Counted from the first letter of the stretch, positions 1-10,195 are shown. The stretch: DNA of 64,000 nucleotides from an uncultured Parasphingopyxis sp. (GCA_947259005.1 CAMYKP010000006.1:62001-126000); one strand, 5' to 3'. Program-made: numbers and translations. The notes: generated by a model from the letters alone, not told the origin.

Positions 1-1020
1 GGCGACCCGGTCTTCCGGATCGATACGCAGGGAAAGCCGTGAGAGGATGGGCTTGCCTTCCTCATAACCGACAGACGCATCTTCCAGCAGGATCATCGGC
101 GGCTTCATCTCACCGGGGTTTGGAAAGCCGAAGACGAGCGTGGGATCTTCGACCGCCGCTTCGACCGGAGACATGCGGGCCAGCGCTTTCATGCGGCTCT
201 GTGCCTGCTTTGCGGCATGCGCCTTGGCCCGCCAGCGATCGACAAAGGCCTGCAGCTTGTCACGCTCGGCTTGTTGCTTGGCGCGTATGCCGGCAGCCTG
301 CGCTGCCTGTTCGGCGCTTTGACGCTCGAACGCATCATAACTGCCCGGATAGAGCTTGGTCTTGCCGCCCTGCAAATGGAGGATGTGATCGACGACCTTG
401 TTCAGAAGGTCGCGCTCATGGCTGATCACCAGCATCGTGCCGCGATAATCGCGCAGGAAATTTTCCAGCCACAATGTTGCTTCAAGATCGAGATGGTTTG
501 ACGGCTCGTCGAGCATCAGAATATCGGGTTCGACGAATAGAAGTGCAGCAAGGGCAACGCGCATCCGCCACCCACCTGAAAAGCTCTCCAGCGGTTGCGC
601 CTGCATTTCCTCGTCGAAACCCAGGCCGCTGAGGATGCGGGCGGCGCGTGCCGGCTCGGCATGGGCATCCATCGCATTCAGCCGCTCGTGGATGTCGCTG
701 ATCCGCTGCGGATCTGTTGCGCCCTCCGCTTCGGCGAGCAGTTTGTCGCGTTCCGTGTTGGCCGCGAGCACGGTCTCGAGCGGGGATTGCTGGCCTGCGG
801 GGGCTTCCTGCGCAAGATAGCCGATCCGTGTGTCTTTCGGCATATCGATCGAGCCGTCATCATGCTCGAGCTGGCCGGTCAGCGCGCGCATCAGGGTCGA
901 CTTGCCCGCGCCATTGCGGCCGATCAGCCCGATCTTCGCTCCGGGCGGCAACGCAGCCGTCGCGCCGTCGAGAATCACGGTGCCGCCAAGGCGCACTTTG
1001 ATGTTGCTGAAATTGATCAT
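1..1020 (-). CDS. ABC-F family ATP-binding protein (partial, C-terminal part outside window)
   Basis: The gene starts at the ATG at 1020 and runs off the left edge, so about 340 N-terminal residues are seen. The first residues carry MINFSNIKVRLGG followed by a Walker A loop GRNGAGKST near residue 35. Further in are the linker features of duplicated-ATPase ABC-F proteins (Uup/EttA/YheS type), which are soluble, have no membrane domain and act on the ribosome. There is no membrane segment in the visible part. The gene is divergent from the DEAD-box helicase at 1137, with a 116-base shared promoter region, so both neighbours concern RNA or translation. The exact subfamily cannot be told without the missing end. 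Confidence 0.85.
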   Translation of the reverse strand, partial: MINFSNIKVRLGGTVILDGATAALPPGAKIGLIGRNGAGKSTLMRALTGQLEHDDGSIDMPKDTRIGYLAQEAPAGQQSPLETVLAANTERDKLLAEAEGATDPQRISDIHERLNAMDAHAEPARAARILSGLGFDEEMQAQPLESFSGGWRMRVALAALLFVEPDILMLDEPSNHLDLEATLWLENFLRDYRGTMLVISHERDLLNKVVDHILHLQGGKTKLYPGSYDAFERQSAEQAAQAAGIRAKQQAERDKLQAFVDRWRAKAHAAKQAQSRMKALARMSPVEAAVEDPTLVFGFPNPGEMKPPMILLEDASVGYEEGKPILSRLSLRIDPEDRVA

Positions 1021-1136
1021 CGCGGCGCCGCCTATAGAGAAATTCAGCGTCTGGCCACAACGCTGTGCCGCAAAACAAGATACCGTCTCATGCAAATAAA
1101 GCTTGCTCTAGGCCGAGAAGGGGCCAAGGGGGCGCC

Positions 1137-2891
1137 ATGCCCTTTTCTAAATTGCCCCCTTTGCTCGCCGAAGCCTTGTCTGCGCGCGACTATGTCACAC
1201 CCACGCCGGTTCAGGCCGCCGTCCTCGAACCCGAAGCGGAAGGACGCGATCTGATCGTGTCTGCGCAGACGGGCTCGGGCAAGACGGTTGCCTTTGGTCT
1301 CGCCATGGCGCCGCTGCTGCTCAATGAGGAAGGCAGGGCAGGGCCTGCGCGCCAGCCGCTGGCTCTCGCCATTGCGCCGACGCGCGAACTTGCCCTGCAG
1401 GTCAGCCGGGAGCTGATGTGGCTCTATGGCAAGGCCGGCGCGCGGATCGCGACCTGTGTCGGCGGTATGGATGCCTCCAAGGAACGCCGCGCCCTCAATC
1501 AGGGTGCTCATATTGTTGTGGGGACACCGGGCCGATTGCGCGATCATCTGGAACGCGGTGCGCTCAACCTGACCGGGCTGTGCGCCGTTGTTCTCGATGA
1601 GGCCGATGAAATGCTCGATATGGGCTTTCGCGAAGATCTTGAGGAAATTCTCGACGCAACGCCGCCTGAGCGCCGCACATTGCTGTTCTCGGCAACCATT
1701 CCGAAACCGATCGTCAATCTCGCCAAACGCTATCAGCGGGATGCCTTGCGCATTTCCACTGTCGGCGAAGATCGCGGCCATGGCGATATCAGCTATCAGG
1801 CTATGGTCGTCGCCCCGGCCGATATCGAGAATGCGGCGGTCAATCTACTGCGGTTCCATGAAGCCGAATCGGCGATGCTGTTTTGCGGTACCCGTGACAG
1901 CGTCCGCCACCTGCATTCCAGCCTGATCGAGCGCGGATTTTCGGCCGTCGCCTTGTCCGGTGAACATAGCCAGAGCGAACGCAATCAGGCGATGCAGGCC
2001 TTGCGGGACAAGCGCGCCCGGGTCTGTGTGGCAACGGACGTTGCCGCGCGGGGCCTCGACCTGCCGACGCTGAGCCTGGTCATCCATGTCGAAACGCCGC
2101 GTGATGCGCAGACGCTCCAGCATCGCTCCGGTCGCACAGGCAGGGCGGGCAAGAAGGGGACGGCCGTTCTGATCGTGCCCTATCAGCGGCGCAAGCGCGT
2201 CGAATCAATGCTGCGCGGAGCGAAAATTCCTGTCGACTGGATCGACCCGCCAACCCCGGAATCGATCCGCGCCAACGATCGCGAACGGCTCATTACGCAA
2301 TTGCTCGAACCAGTTACCGCTGATGATGAGGATCGCGCGCTCGCCGAACGGCTTCTGGCGGAACGCAGTGCGGAGGATATCGCGATCGCCCTGGTGCAGG
2401 CCCACCGGGCGAAGATGCCGGTTGCCGAGGAAATGCTCGGCAAATCGAAAAAACCTGACAATCACCGGGACACGCCCCGTCCGGGCTTTGAAAATACAGT
2501 CTGGTTCCGGATGAGCATTGGCCGCAAGCATAATGCCGAGCCGCGCTGGCTGCTGCCGCTGCTCTGCCGCCGGGGTCATGTGACCAAGGATGAAGTCGGC
2601 GCGATCCGTATTCTGCCGGGCGAAACCTTTTTCGAGATCAAGCAGGAATCGGCGGAGAAATTTGCAGCCGCGCTCAAGCGAACTGCGGGAAGCTCTGATG
2701 GCGAGCACGGCGAAGAAGACAATATCGCAATCGTACCCGCTGCCGGTCCGCCGCCCGAGCGCGGCAATCGCCGCAATCATCGCACCGGCGGACCCGGAGG
2801 TCCACGCCACAAACCGAAGCCATATCAAGGTAAAGGCAAGAACAAAGGCAAGGGCAAGAATAAGGGTAAGCCGAAACGTAACCAGCCTTAA
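1137..2891 (+). CDS. DEAD-box ATP-dependent RNA helicase with DbpA-like RNA-binding domain
   Basis: This 584-residue helicase unwinds RNA duplexes, probably in ribosome assembly or mRNA decay. I chose the ATG at 1137, which follows a purine-rich GGGGCCAAGGGGG stretch; an upstream ATG at 1065 would add 24 unconserved residues. Visible motifs are AQTGSGKT (motif I), PTRELA (Ia), VLDEADEMLDMGF (II, DEAD), SATIP (III) and HRSGRTGRAG (VI). Residues from about 455 to 535 resemble the DbpA/CsdA RNA-binding domain (WLLPLLCRRG, IGAIRI-like core). The tail is a lysine/glycine/asparagine low-complexity run (KGKGKNKGK), common in cold-shock DEAD-box proteins and likely disordered and RNA-binding. DeaD/CsdA-like or RhlE-like are both possible names. 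Confidence 0.9.
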   Translation: MPFSKLPPLLAEALSARDYVTPTPVQAAVLEPEAEGRDLIVSAQTGSGKTVAFGLAMAPLLLNEEGRAGPARQPLALAIAPTRELALQVSRELMWLYGKAGARIATCVGGMDASKERRALNQGAHIVVGTPGRLRDHLERGALNLTGLCAVVLDEADEMLDMGFREDLEEILDATPPERRTLLFSATIPKPIVNLAKRYQRDALRISTVGEDRGHGDISYQAMVVAPADIENAAVNLLRFHEAESAMLFCGTRDSVRHLHSSLIERGFSAVALSGEHSQSERNQAMQALRDKRARVCVATDVAARGLDLPTLSLVIHVETPRDAQTLQHRSGRTGRAGKKGTAVLIVPYQRRKRVESMLRGAKIPVDWIDPPTPESIRANDRERLITQLLEPVTADDEDRALAERLLAERSAEDIAIALVQAHRAKMPVAEEMLGKSKKPDNHRDTPRPGFENTVWFRMSIGRKHNAEPRWLLPLLCRRGHVTKDEVGAIRILPGETFFEIKQESAEKFAAALKRTAGSSDGEHGEEDNIAIVPAAGPPPERGNRRNHRTGGPGGPRHKPKPYQGKGKNKGKGKNKGKPKRNQP

Positions 2892-3048
2892 CGGCAACTT
2901 GGCTGGGCTGTTCAAGTCGGAAGCGGTGATCAAGCCGTTTGCAGACGATCGTCAGGAACGCAAATTGTACCGGGTCCCGAGGCTGATCGACTGGTCATCA
3001 CGCCTGTCGGATCTGCTGCGCGTGGATGTCCGGATCGTCTATGATAAC

Positions 3049-3063
3049 TTAACGAAATCTCAA
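3049..3063 (+). promoter_or_regulatory. CtrA-like box TTAA-N7-TCAA upstream of the hybrid kinase
   Basis: TTAA, seven bases, TCAA: one mismatch from the alphaproteobacterial CtrA consensus TTAA-N7-TTAA. It lies about 120 bases before the kinase start in an otherwise gene-free 292-base spacer (2892-3183). I see no clear sigma-70 or EcfG promoter and no hairpin with a T-run in that spacer. It is weak evidence alone. Confidence 0.3.
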
Positions 3064-3183
3064 TGCCTGATGTGCCATTCAGACTGTCCATAGCATCGTC
3101 GTGTACACTCAAGGTTCCGGGACAGTATCATTCAGTTTACGCGAAAAAAAGAGGCTGGCCCCGGGAGCGAGCGATCAAATATT

Positions 3184-5793
3184 TTGCGATATTTGAGCGC
3201 TCTGCGTCGCCAGTTCAGAGTTCCTGAGTCTGATTCCGATCTTCTTGTTGCGCAGGCACTGGGATTTCGGAAGCAGGTTCCGTTCATATATTTGATGGCG
3301 ATGGTCAACGTGCTCGCCCTGGGGTGGGTTTATGTGGGAACCGCGCCAACAATATTGGCTCTTGCCGGGCCAGTCCTCATTTCTTTGCTCTGTGCCTGGA
3401 GGATGTTCCAGTGGTGGCGCGTTCGGAACCATCATGTGACTCCGGCAAGGGCCGTGCGAATGCTCAACCATGCCATCGGCGCAGCAATATTGCTGTCGAT
3501 TACGGTAACGACATGGTCACTCGCGCTCTTACCCTTTGGTGATACCTATCAGCAAAGCCATGTTTTGTTTTTCCTGGCCGCCACGATCATGGTCGGGGTG
3601 TTCTGCCAAATGTATGTCAGAGTTTCCCCTCTCGTTGTCATGATTTTCATATTGGGCCCGATGACAGTCGTTTTTGCGACGTCTCCCATATTAGTTTTTC
3701 AGATTCTTGCGTTTAACATCGTGATCATAACGGTTGCGGTGATCGCCATCATGCGGATGCAATATGATACTTTCGCCGATCTGGTAGAATCGCGGAGGTC
3801 GCTTCGCGAGCAAGCTCGTGCAGCCGAACAACTCAGCAGCGAGCTGCACCGCAACCAGACCGAACTCAAACTCATCCTCGACAATATCCCGACACGCATT
3901 CTTTACAAGGATGACAAAAACCGGATTATCCGCCTCAACAGAGCCGCGGCGCAGGAGATGGGGATGACCATCGAGGAGGCCGAAGGCGCCGATACCTATT
4001 CGCTCTTCTCCGACCAGCATTTCTCGCAGCTCGCCAAAAAATATCACGACGACGATCTGGACGTCATCAATTCCGGCAAGCCCAAGCTTGGCATTGTGGA
4101 AGAATACAGGCCTGGGACCGGTGAATCGACCTGGGTTCGCACGGACAAGGTGCCCTATACCGATCCGGAAACGGGTGAGCGCTTTGTCTTTGTAGCTGCG
4201 ACCGACATCACTTCGGAAAAACTGGCGCAGGAAGAGTTGATTTCCAGCGAGCAACGCTATCGTTCGCTCTACAGAAACGCTCCTGTAATGATGCTTTCTA
4301 TCGGCCCGGGCAGGAAGCTCGTAAATATCAGCGACTATTGGTTGGAGCAGTTCGGATACGAGCGCGACGATGTGATCGGCCGGCCGATTGCGGAATTTTT
4401 GGGGGAGAGCGGAGTCCCTGAATCAGTAGCCAAGGCCATTCCTGCATTTTACCGGTCCGGTTACATCAAGGATGTCGAATTCCAGTTGTTCAAGAAATCC
4501 GGCGAAGTGATCGACGTCCTGGCGACGGCGGCTGCCGAATATTCGGAAAATGGCAGGATCATCGGCGGGATGGTTGTGTTGGTCGATATCACCGATCGCA
4601 AGATAGTCGAGCGGCAGTTTCTTCAGGCGCAGAAAATGGAGATGGTGGGTCAGCTCACCGGCGGTCTTGCCCATGATTTCAACAATCTTCTGGGCGTTGT
4701 GATCGGCAATCTGGAACTTGTCGATCGCGATCTGGAGCCGGACGATACTGCAAGACAACGCCTTACAGCTGCCGCCAACGCTGCGGACAAGGGTGCTGAA
4801 CTGACCCGTAGGCTGCTCGCCTTTTCGCGTCGCCAGGCGCTCGAAACCGAAGTTCTCGATCTCAATCCTCTCATTGGAAATCTCGGGGACATGCTGCACC
4901 GCACTCTTGGGGAAGCAATCGTACTGGAATGCCAACTTGGTGAGAATATCCCTCAGGTGAAAACTGACCAAACGCAGTTTGAATCTGCTCTTTTGAACCT
5001 GGCCGTGAATGCACGCGATGCAATGCCTCAGGGCGGTAAGCTGACGATCGAAAGCAGCGTCGCAACGATCGACGAGGAGATGGCGTCGCGTGAAGACGAT
5101 GTGCTCCCCGGCGAATACGTCGTGGTTGCGGTTTCAGACACCGGGAGCGGCATTCCAGAAGAGGCTTTGTCAAAGGTTTTCGAACCCTTTTTCACGACCA
5201 AGGAAGTTGGCAAGGGCAGCGGCCTGGGCCTGAGCATGATCCACGGGATCATGAATCAGATGGGCGGCTATGTCCGCATCTATAGCGAAGTTGGACATGG
5301 GACCACGGTTCGCCTCTATCTTCCGGTCGATAAAAGTAGTCGAAGTGTCAATCGAACCGAATCCATTGCTGTCGAAGACGAAATCGGTGGTTGGGAAACC
5401 ATTCTCGTTACCGAGGACCAGCCGGAAGTGCGCGAGGTCGCCGTCGGGCTGCTCGAATATCTTGGCTACAAGGTTGTCGAGGCCGAAAATGGCGAGCAAG
5501 CAATCGCACAGTTGGAATCCAACAGCGAAATCGACCTCCTGTTCACCGATATCGTTATGCCGGGTGACATGGATGGCAAAAACCTTGCAGACGCCGCACG
5601 CGTGCTGCGGCCCGACCTGCCTATCGTCTTCACGACCGGTTACGCCGAAGCAGCCGTGCTGCGTAGCGGCGAGATCAAGGCAGCCCATAATCTCGTCACG
5701 AAACCCTATCGGAAGGCGGATCTGGCCGTCAAAATCCGGGACGCGCTGGACCGCAAGAAAGCGGCGGCACCAGTCGTTGCAGCTGCGGCTTAG
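3184..5793 (+). CDS. membrane-bound hybrid sensor histidine kinase (TM region, two PAS, HisKA, HATPase, REC)
   Basis: About 869 residues from a TTG at 3184. The start is uncertain: TTG at 3193 and ATG at 3295 are alternatives, and no ATG begins the first membrane helix. Six or so hydrophobic segments lie at residues 35-200, followed by a coiled stretch. There are then two PAS domains (about 225-345 and 355-475), a dimerisation/phosphoacceptor helix with [12 protein letters not shown] (His near 500), and an ATPase with [10 protein letters not shown] (N box), DTGSGI (G1), FEPFFTTK and GSGLGLSM. The C-terminal receiver has phosphoacceptor Asp in [16 protein letters not shown] and a KPY lysine. 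It should autophosphorylate and relay to its own receiver and on to a partner. The REC-EAL gene five bases downstream is the obvious candidate, coupling a membrane signal to cyclic-di-GMP. Confidence 0.88.
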   Translation: MRYLSALRRQFRVPESDSDLLVAQALGFRKQVPFIYLMAMVNVLALGWVYVGTAPTILALAGPVLISLLCAWRMFQWWRVRNHHVTPARAVRMLNHAIGAAILLSITVTTWSLALLPFGDTYQQSHVLFFLAATIMVGVFCQMYVRVSPLVVMIFILGPMTVVFATSPILVFQILAFNIVIITVAVIAIMRMQYDTFADLVESRRSLREQARAAEQLSSELHRNQTELKLILDNIPTRILYKDDKNRIIRLNRAAAQEMGMTIEEAEGADTYSLFSDQHFSQLAKKYHDDDLDVINSGKPKLGIVEEYRPGTGESTWVRTDKVPYTDPETGERFVFVAATDITSEKLAQEELISSEQRYRSLYRNAPVMMLSIGPGRKLVNISDYWLEQFGYERDDVIGRPIAEFLGESGVPESVAKAIPAFYRSGYIKDVEFQLFKKSGEVIDVLATAAAEYSENGRIIGGMVVLVDITDRKIVERQFLQAQKMEMVGQLTGGLAHDFNNLLGVVIGNLELVDRDLEPDDTARQRLTAAANAADKGAELTRRLLAFSRRQALETEVLDLNPLIGNLGDMLHRTLGEAIVLECQLGENIPQVKTDQTQFESALLNLAVNARDAMPQGGKLTIESSVATIDEEMASREDDVLPGEYVVVAVSDTGSGIPEEALSKVFEPFFTTKEVGKGSGLGLSMIHGIMNQMGGYVRIYSEVGHGTTVRLYLPVDKSSRSVNRTESIAVEDEIGGWETILVTEDQPEVREVAVGLLEYLGYKVVEAENGEQAIAQLESNSEIDLLFTDIVMPGDMDGKNLADAARVLRPDLPIVFTTGYAEAAVLRSGEIKAAHNLVTKPYRKADLAVKIRDALDRKKAAAPVVAAAA

Positions 5794-5798
5794 ACGCC

Positions 5799-7007
5799 AT
5801 GGAAATGGAACAGATCATATCCAGCGATAACCGGGTTCTCATCATCGATGACGATCCTGAGTTTCGCACATTCCTGCGCAGCGTTGTCGAAGGGCTGGGC
5901 TGCGTCGCGATGGAGGCGGGTAACCTGTCCGAATTCACCGCCATCTACGATCAGTTTCAGCCGACGGCGATCCTGCTCGATCTCACCATGCCGGAAACGG
6001 ATGGAATCGAGTTTTTGCGCAACCTTGCAAAGCGCTCATGCAAGGCGCCTGTGCTGCTGGTCAGCGGTCAGGACGAACGGATACTGGCAACAGCGGAACG
6101 GCTTGGCCGTTTGTTCGGGCTGACGATGCATGGTTCACTGCGCAAGCTGATGCACGTCGCCACACTTGAATCGATGCTGCAACAAGTCTGGCAGGATTCG
6201 AGCGGGATTACTCCGGAAACGCTGGACCGGGCGATCAGGGAGGATGAACTCGTCCTCCACTTCCAACCCAAGATCGATCTGCAAAGCGGTCCGCTATTCC
6301 CGATCATCGGGTGTGAAGTGCTGGTTCGCTGGATGCATCCGAAACTGGGGCTGATCCAGCCTGACGACTTTATTCCGCTTGCCGAGGAGACCGGACTGAT
6401 CCAGTCGCTCGACGATGTCGTCCTGCGAAAAACCATCGCCCAATTGCAGGCATGGCAAAATCTCGGGATCAATCACAGCACGGCGGTCAATCTGTCGCCG
6501 ACCTCTTTGACCGATCTCGACTTTCCTGATCGTATTGCGGGCTTGCTTGCCGAGACGGATATCGATCCATCAATGCTGATGGTTGAAATTACCGAACAGG
6601 CCGCGATGGCCGATGTCGGTTTGGTAACGGATATTCTGACCCAGTTGCGGCTCAAGAACATTGCGGTGGCACTTGACGATTTCGGCGCGGGATATTCGTC
6701 GCTCGTCGAGATTTATCGGATGCCATTGAGCGAGTTGAAGCTCGATCGCTCTCTCATCGTGGATATCGGCGTAAGCGCCGACGCACGGACGGTCGTGAAA
6801 GCGCTGATTGCGCTTGCCCGCGAGCTGAAACTGCCGGTCTGCGCGGAAGGCATCGAAACGATCGAGATTGCCAATTTCCTCCAGAATACAGGCTGCGCCA
6901 CCGCGCAGGGCTTCTATTTCAGCAGGCCGCTCCCGGCAGACACATTCCGTGAACATATCGAAAGCCAGCCTGTCGACGCGTCGGCGTTTCAACGCCGGAC
7001 CGCTTGA
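5799..7007 (+). CDS. response regulator with EAL domain (cyclic-di-GMP phosphodiesterase)
   Basis: 402 residues; ATG at 5799 (a second at 5805), five bases after the hybrid kinase stop, so cotranscribed. The N-terminal receiver has VLIIDDDPEF, the phosphoacceptor Asp in ILLDLTMPETDG and VSGQD; the usual KP pair is KL (GSLRKLMH). The EAL domain spans roughly 145-395. The EAL signature itself reads EVLVRW, and the metal and substrate residues appear in AVNLSPTS, VEITEQ, DDFGAGYSS, LKLDRS, CAEGIET and AQGF. All positions needed for hydrolysis of cyclic-di-GMP to pGpG therefore seem present and an active enzyme is likely. There is no GGDEF domain. It resembles RocR/VieA-type regulators, in which phosphorylation of the receiver tunes the phosphodiesterase. 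Confidence 0.88.
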   Translation: MEMEQIISSDNRVLIIDDDPEFRTFLRSVVEGLGCVAMEAGNLSEFTAIYDQFQPTAILLDLTMPETDGIEFLRNLAKRSCKAPVLLVSGQDERILATAERLGRLFGLTMHGSLRKLMHVATLESMLQQVWQDSSGITPETLDRAIREDELVLHFQPKIDLQSGPLFPIIGCEVLVRWMHPKLGLIQPDDFIPLAEETGLIQSLDDVVLRKTIAQLQAWQNLGINHSTAVNLSPTSLTDLDFPDRIAGLLAETDIDPSMLMVEITEQAAMADVGLVTDILTQLRLKNIAVALDDFGAGYSSLVEIYRMPLSELKLDRSLIVDIGVSADARTVVKALIALARELKLPVCAEGIETIEIANFLQNTGCATAQGFYFSRPLPADTFREHIESQPVDASAFQRRTA

Positions 7008-7101
7008 TCCCGACAGCAACGGTAACAGCGTGAAAATGCATCTTGTTCGCGAGATGCGCACTTTGCTTCCCTTGCGGCCCAGGAAAAGCTAGCGCCCGGT
7101 C

Positions 7102-7770
7102 ATGCTACGCCGGACTTTGATCGATACTGCTGAAATTCCAGACGGCGGAGCGCTGCGCCTCATGCAGCGCGGCGATGAATTTTCCATCATGCTCGGAGCC
7201 AATGAGCTGATGAACAGTCGCCTCAGCGGCTCCGAAGAGGCGCTCGCGACGATGACTGTCGAGCGGCTGCGGGCTTCATCCAGCCCCCATCTGCTGATCG
7301 GTGGCCTCGGCATGGGGTTTACGCTTCGGGCGGCCCTGGCGGTGCTTGGGCCGGATGCGCGGATAACCGTTGCCGAGCTTGTCCCGGAAGTCGTGGACTG
7401 GGCACGCGGGCCGATGGCGGAAATTTCCAAGGGCAGTCTCGATGATCCCCGAGTCCAAATATGCGTCGCCGATGTCGGTGACCTGATCCGGAACAACAGG
7501 GGAGAATTTGATGCGATCCTGCTCGATGTGGACAATGGTCCTGACGGACTGACCCATGAACGCAATGATCGGCTGTATGATCGCAAAGGCCTTCACGCCG
7601 CCAGGTCTGCTCTGCAGTCCGGCGGTATATTGGCTATCTGGTCGGCCGCTCCGGACCCGCAATTTACCAAAAGGTTGCGCGATGCCGGGTTCACGGTCGA
7701 GGAGGCGCGCGTGAGGGGCCGTAGCGGCAGGCGCGGCGCGCACCATGTTATCTGGTTCGCCAAAGCCTGA
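7102..7770 (+). CDS. spermidine-synthase-like Rossmann-fold (SAM methyltransferase superfamily) protein
   Basis: 222 residues. It has the fold of polyamine aminopropyltransferases: GGLGMGFTLRA nucleotide loop around residue 70, an acidic turn TVAELVPEVV and LLDVDNGPDGLT around residue 140, where true spermidine synthases have catalytic DxxD-type aspartates. It is shorter than SpeE (about 280-300 residues) and lacks the N-terminal beta-strand tetramer domain. It therefore belongs to the SpeE-like proteins of unproven substrate. No polyamine genes are adjacent. It sits alone between the EAL regulator and a tRNA-Cys on the other strand. Confidence 0.7.
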   Translation: MLRRTLIDTAEIPDGGALRLMQRGDEFSIMLGANELMNSRLSGSEEALATMTVERLRASSSPHLLIGGLGMGFTLRAALAVLGPDARITVAELVPEVVDWARGPMAEISKGSLDDPRVQICVADVGDLIRNNRGEFDAILLDVDNGPDGLTHERNDRLYDRKGLHAARSALQSGGILAIWSAAPDPQFTKRLRDAGFTVEEARVRGRSGRRGAHHVIWFAKA

Positions 7771-7798
7771 CATGGCTTTGGTTCGCTGTCGAAAAAGG

Positions 7799-7872
7799 TG
7801 GAGGCCCGAGCCGGAATCGAACCGGCGTACACGGATTTGCAATCCGCTGCGTCACCACTCCGCCATCGGGCC
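7799..7872 (-). tRNA. tRNA-Cys(GCA)
   Basis: On the minus strand the sequence folds as a cloverleaf: acceptor GGCCCGA pairs with TCGGGCC, anticodon loop ATTGCAAAT with anticodon GCA, T-arm GCCGGTTCGATTCCGGC, discriminator T and an encoded CCA end. Length is 74 with CCA. It lies alone between two plus-strand genes. Confidence 0.95.
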
Positions 7873-8071
7873 CCGTGGAGACAATCGAGAGGCGGGCAAA
7901 TGGGCAAGCGGCGGCAATCTGTCAAGCACAACAGCAGTTTCGTCGAAAGCAGTCGACACGATGCTTGGCCTCGATTGTCTTACGCTATAGAAGGCAGCGT
8001 TGACGCAGCTGTATTGCACATATAAGACAGCAGCTAACGGATTAACGGTAATGAGCAAGGTCAGGCCGATT

Positions 8072-8722
8072 ATGAGTCACGATTTCGAAGCGATGCGATT
8101 GGCGATGGTGGAAAGCCAGTTGCGAACGACTGCGGTCGACGATCCCCGCGTCGTGCGGGCAATGGCCGCTGTTCCGCGCGAGCGCTTCGTGCCCGAAGAC
8201 AAGGCCGCACTTGCTTATGCCGATATGCTGGTGCCGATCGGGAATGGCCGGCGGATGAACCTGCCAATGGCAACGGGACGGTTGCTGACCGAGCTTGCAC
8301 TGACGCCGGACGACCATGTTCTGGTGGTCGGATCAGGCGGCGGTTACTCGGCGGCGCTTTGCGCTGAACTCGCCAAATCGGTGGTTGCGCTCGAGGAAGA
8401 TGCAGCACTGGCCGCGCTCGGCGCGGAGGCGCTCGGCGCCTATGCCAATGTCGAACAGGCGCAAGGCACCCTTGCTGATGGCTGGGCCAAGGGCGCGCCT
8501 TATGACGCAATACTTGTCGATGGCGCGATCGAGCATCTGCCCGAATCGCTGGTTGACCAACTCGCGGAAGGTGGACGGCTCGTTGCCGGCTTGGTTGAAG
8601 ACGGCATAACCCGGCTCGTTTATGGACGGAAACACGGAGGCGCATTCGGCACGGCGGCCTTCACCGATGCGCAATCGGCTTCTCTCCCGGGGTTCGAGCG
8701 CCCAGCAGAATTTGTTTTTTAG
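8072..8722 (+). CDS. protein-L-isoaspartate O-methyltransferase-like protein
   Basis: 216 residues from ATG 8072; an in-frame ATG at 8051 would add seven residues. The N-terminal half matches Pcm (AMVESQLRT, AVPRERFVP, followed by a SAM-binding VLVVGSGGGYSAAL loop near residue 85 and ALEED acidic turn). The family transfers a methyl group from SAM to isoaspartyl residues to repair damaged proteins. The protein is of normal length but is of the alphaproteobacterial subgroup, where the repair activity is less well proven. It lies 10 bases upstream of the TolC-like gene. That pairing (Pcm-like, TolC, DUF2497, then valS further on) is one I associate with alphaproteobacteria, so it may act in envelope maintenance. 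Confidence 0.85.
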   Translation: MSHDFEAMRLAMVESQLRTTAVDDPRVVRAMAAVPRERFVPEDKAALAYADMLVPIGNGRRMNLPMATGRLLTELALTPDDHVLVVGSGGGYSAALCAELAKSVVALEEDAALAALGAEALGAYANVEQAQGTLADGWAKGAPYDAILVDGAIEHLPESLVDQLAEGGRLVAGLVEDGITRLVYGRKHGGAFGTAAFTDAQSASLPGFERPAEFVF

Positions 8723-8732
8723 GAAGATGACC

Positions 8733-10181
8733 ATGGCGGCCAAAGCAAATACCCTCCTGATCGGCGCAGCTTCGGCGGCACTCCTGATGGCGGCGCCCGC
8801 ATCGGCTGAAACGCTGCGTGAGGCGCTGATGCAGGCCTATCAGAGCAATCCGACGCTCAATGCGGCGCGGGCCGGGCAGCGGGCCAATGACGAAAATGTA
8901 CCGATCACGCTGGCCGATGGCAGACCGTCCGTGAGCGTGTCGGGGTTTTACAATGAGAATGTCCGCACTTCAGCGAACAGCTTTACCGCTCCGAGCCGGA
9001 TTACCGGAGCGCAGGTCGACGCGACACTTCCGATTTATCAGGGCGGCACGGTTCGCAACCGTATCGAGGCGGCCCGGAGCCGTGCGGAAGCAGGGCAGGC
9101 GGATCTTCGGTCGACCGAAGCCAATCTCTTTACCCAGGTCGTTGGCGCTTATCTGGATGTCATCAGCAGCCGTAATATCGTCGAACTCAATTCAAACCAG
9201 GTCCGGGTCCTCAGCACCAACCTGGAGGCAACCAGCGACCGTTTCGAGATTGGCGACCTGACCCGTACCGATGTTGCGCAGGCTGAATCGCGTCTGTCGC
9301 TGGCCCGTGCCAATCTGGAAACAGCACAGGCGGAGCTGTCTGTGGCGGAAGAAAATTATCTTCGCCTGGTCGGCGACTGGCCCGAAACGCTTGAGCCGCC
9401 GCCGCCTTTACCTGCGCTTCCCGATACACCGGATGCTGCCGAAGATATTGCGATTGTCCACAATCCTGATCTGATATCGGCCCAGCGTAACGCCGAAGCG
9501 GCGCGGCGTGATATCTCGACCGCGCGAGGCAGCCGGCTTCCACAGCTTTCGGCTTTCGCCCGGGGAAACTACAACAACTATCTGAATACGCTGGGCGGTG
9601 CGTTGGGTAACCAGTTCGTGCAGGAAGAAACGACGGCAACCGTCGGCCTGCAAGCGACATTGCCCCTGTATCAGGGCGGTAGGCCTGCAGCCCAGGTGCG
9701 CCAGGCGCAGGCCCGTTCGGCCCAGTCGATGGAAACGGTCATTGCGACGGAGCGGGCGGTCGTAGCTGATGTCCGCGCCGCCTTTTCCCGCTATCGGGCA
9801 ACGCTGCAGGTCATTGAATCCACGCAAACCGCAGTGGAGGCTAATGAGCTGGCCCTGGAAGGTGTTCGTGCAGAAAATTCCGTTGGTTTGAGGACGATCC
9901 TCGACATTCTTAATGCTGAGCAGGAACTGCTCAACAGCCAGGTCGATCTCGTGACGGCGCGCCGCAACGCTTATGTTGCCGGATTCAACCTTCTCGCGGC
10001 AATGGGCAAGGCGGAAGCGGGTGATTTGGGGCTTGATGGCGGCGCGCTTTACGATCCGACCGTCAATTATCGCAGGGTTGATAACCGCTGGTTCGACTGG
10101 GACGACAATCCCAGTCCTGTGACTCAATCGACACGCACTGTCGATAATCCCGAACGAGTGGTGACAACCCCGGAAAATTGA
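8733..10181 (+). CDS. TolC family outer-membrane efflux protein
   Basis: 482 residues. I chose ATG 8733 because AGGAAG at 8721-8726 is a well-placed ribosome site and the protein then begins with a clean signal peptide (MAAKANTLLIGAASAALLMAAP, cleavage after ASA). The ATG at 8727 is an alternative. The mature part shows the internal duplication of TolC: two repeats each with a strand segment (LPIYQGG at about 110 and LPLYQGG at about 310) and long helical arms (LFTQVVGAYLDVISSRN; AERAVVADVRAAFSRY). It forms a trimeric channel-tunnel for tripartite efflux or type I secretion. No inner-membrane pump is adjacent, so it probably serves several systems. Confidence 0.93.
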   Translation: MAAKANTLLIGAASAALLMAAPASAETLREALMQAYQSNPTLNAARAGQRANDENVPITLADGRPSVSVSGFYNENVRTSANSFTAPSRITGAQVDATLPIYQGGTVRNRIEAARSRAEAGQADLRSTEANLFTQVVGAYLDVISSRNIVELNSNQVRVLSTNLEATSDRFEIGDLTRTDVAQAESRLSLARANLETAQAELSVAEENYLRLVGDWPETLEPPPPLPALPDTPDAAEDIAIVHNPDLISAQRNAEAARRDISTARGSRLPQLSAFARGNYNNYLNTLGGALGNQFVQEETTATVGLQATLPLYQGGRPAAQVRQAQARSAQSMETVIATERAVVADVRAAFSRYRATLQVIESTQTAVEANELALEGVRAENSVGLRTILDILNAEQELLNSQVDLVTARRNAYVAGFNLLAAMGKAEAGDLGLDGGALYDPTVNYRRVDNRWFDWDDNPSPVTQSTRTVDNPERVVTTPEN

Positions 10182-10195
10182 GGCATGTCGCGCTA

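Noticed and set aside
2824-2880. Tandem nucleotide repeat at the helicase 3' end
   Set aside because: It simply encodes the Lys/Gly/Asn tail with varied codons and is not an exact repeat array.
7745-7990. 81-codon plus-strand frame across tRNA-Cys
   Set aside because: It reads through the tRNA gene in antisense.
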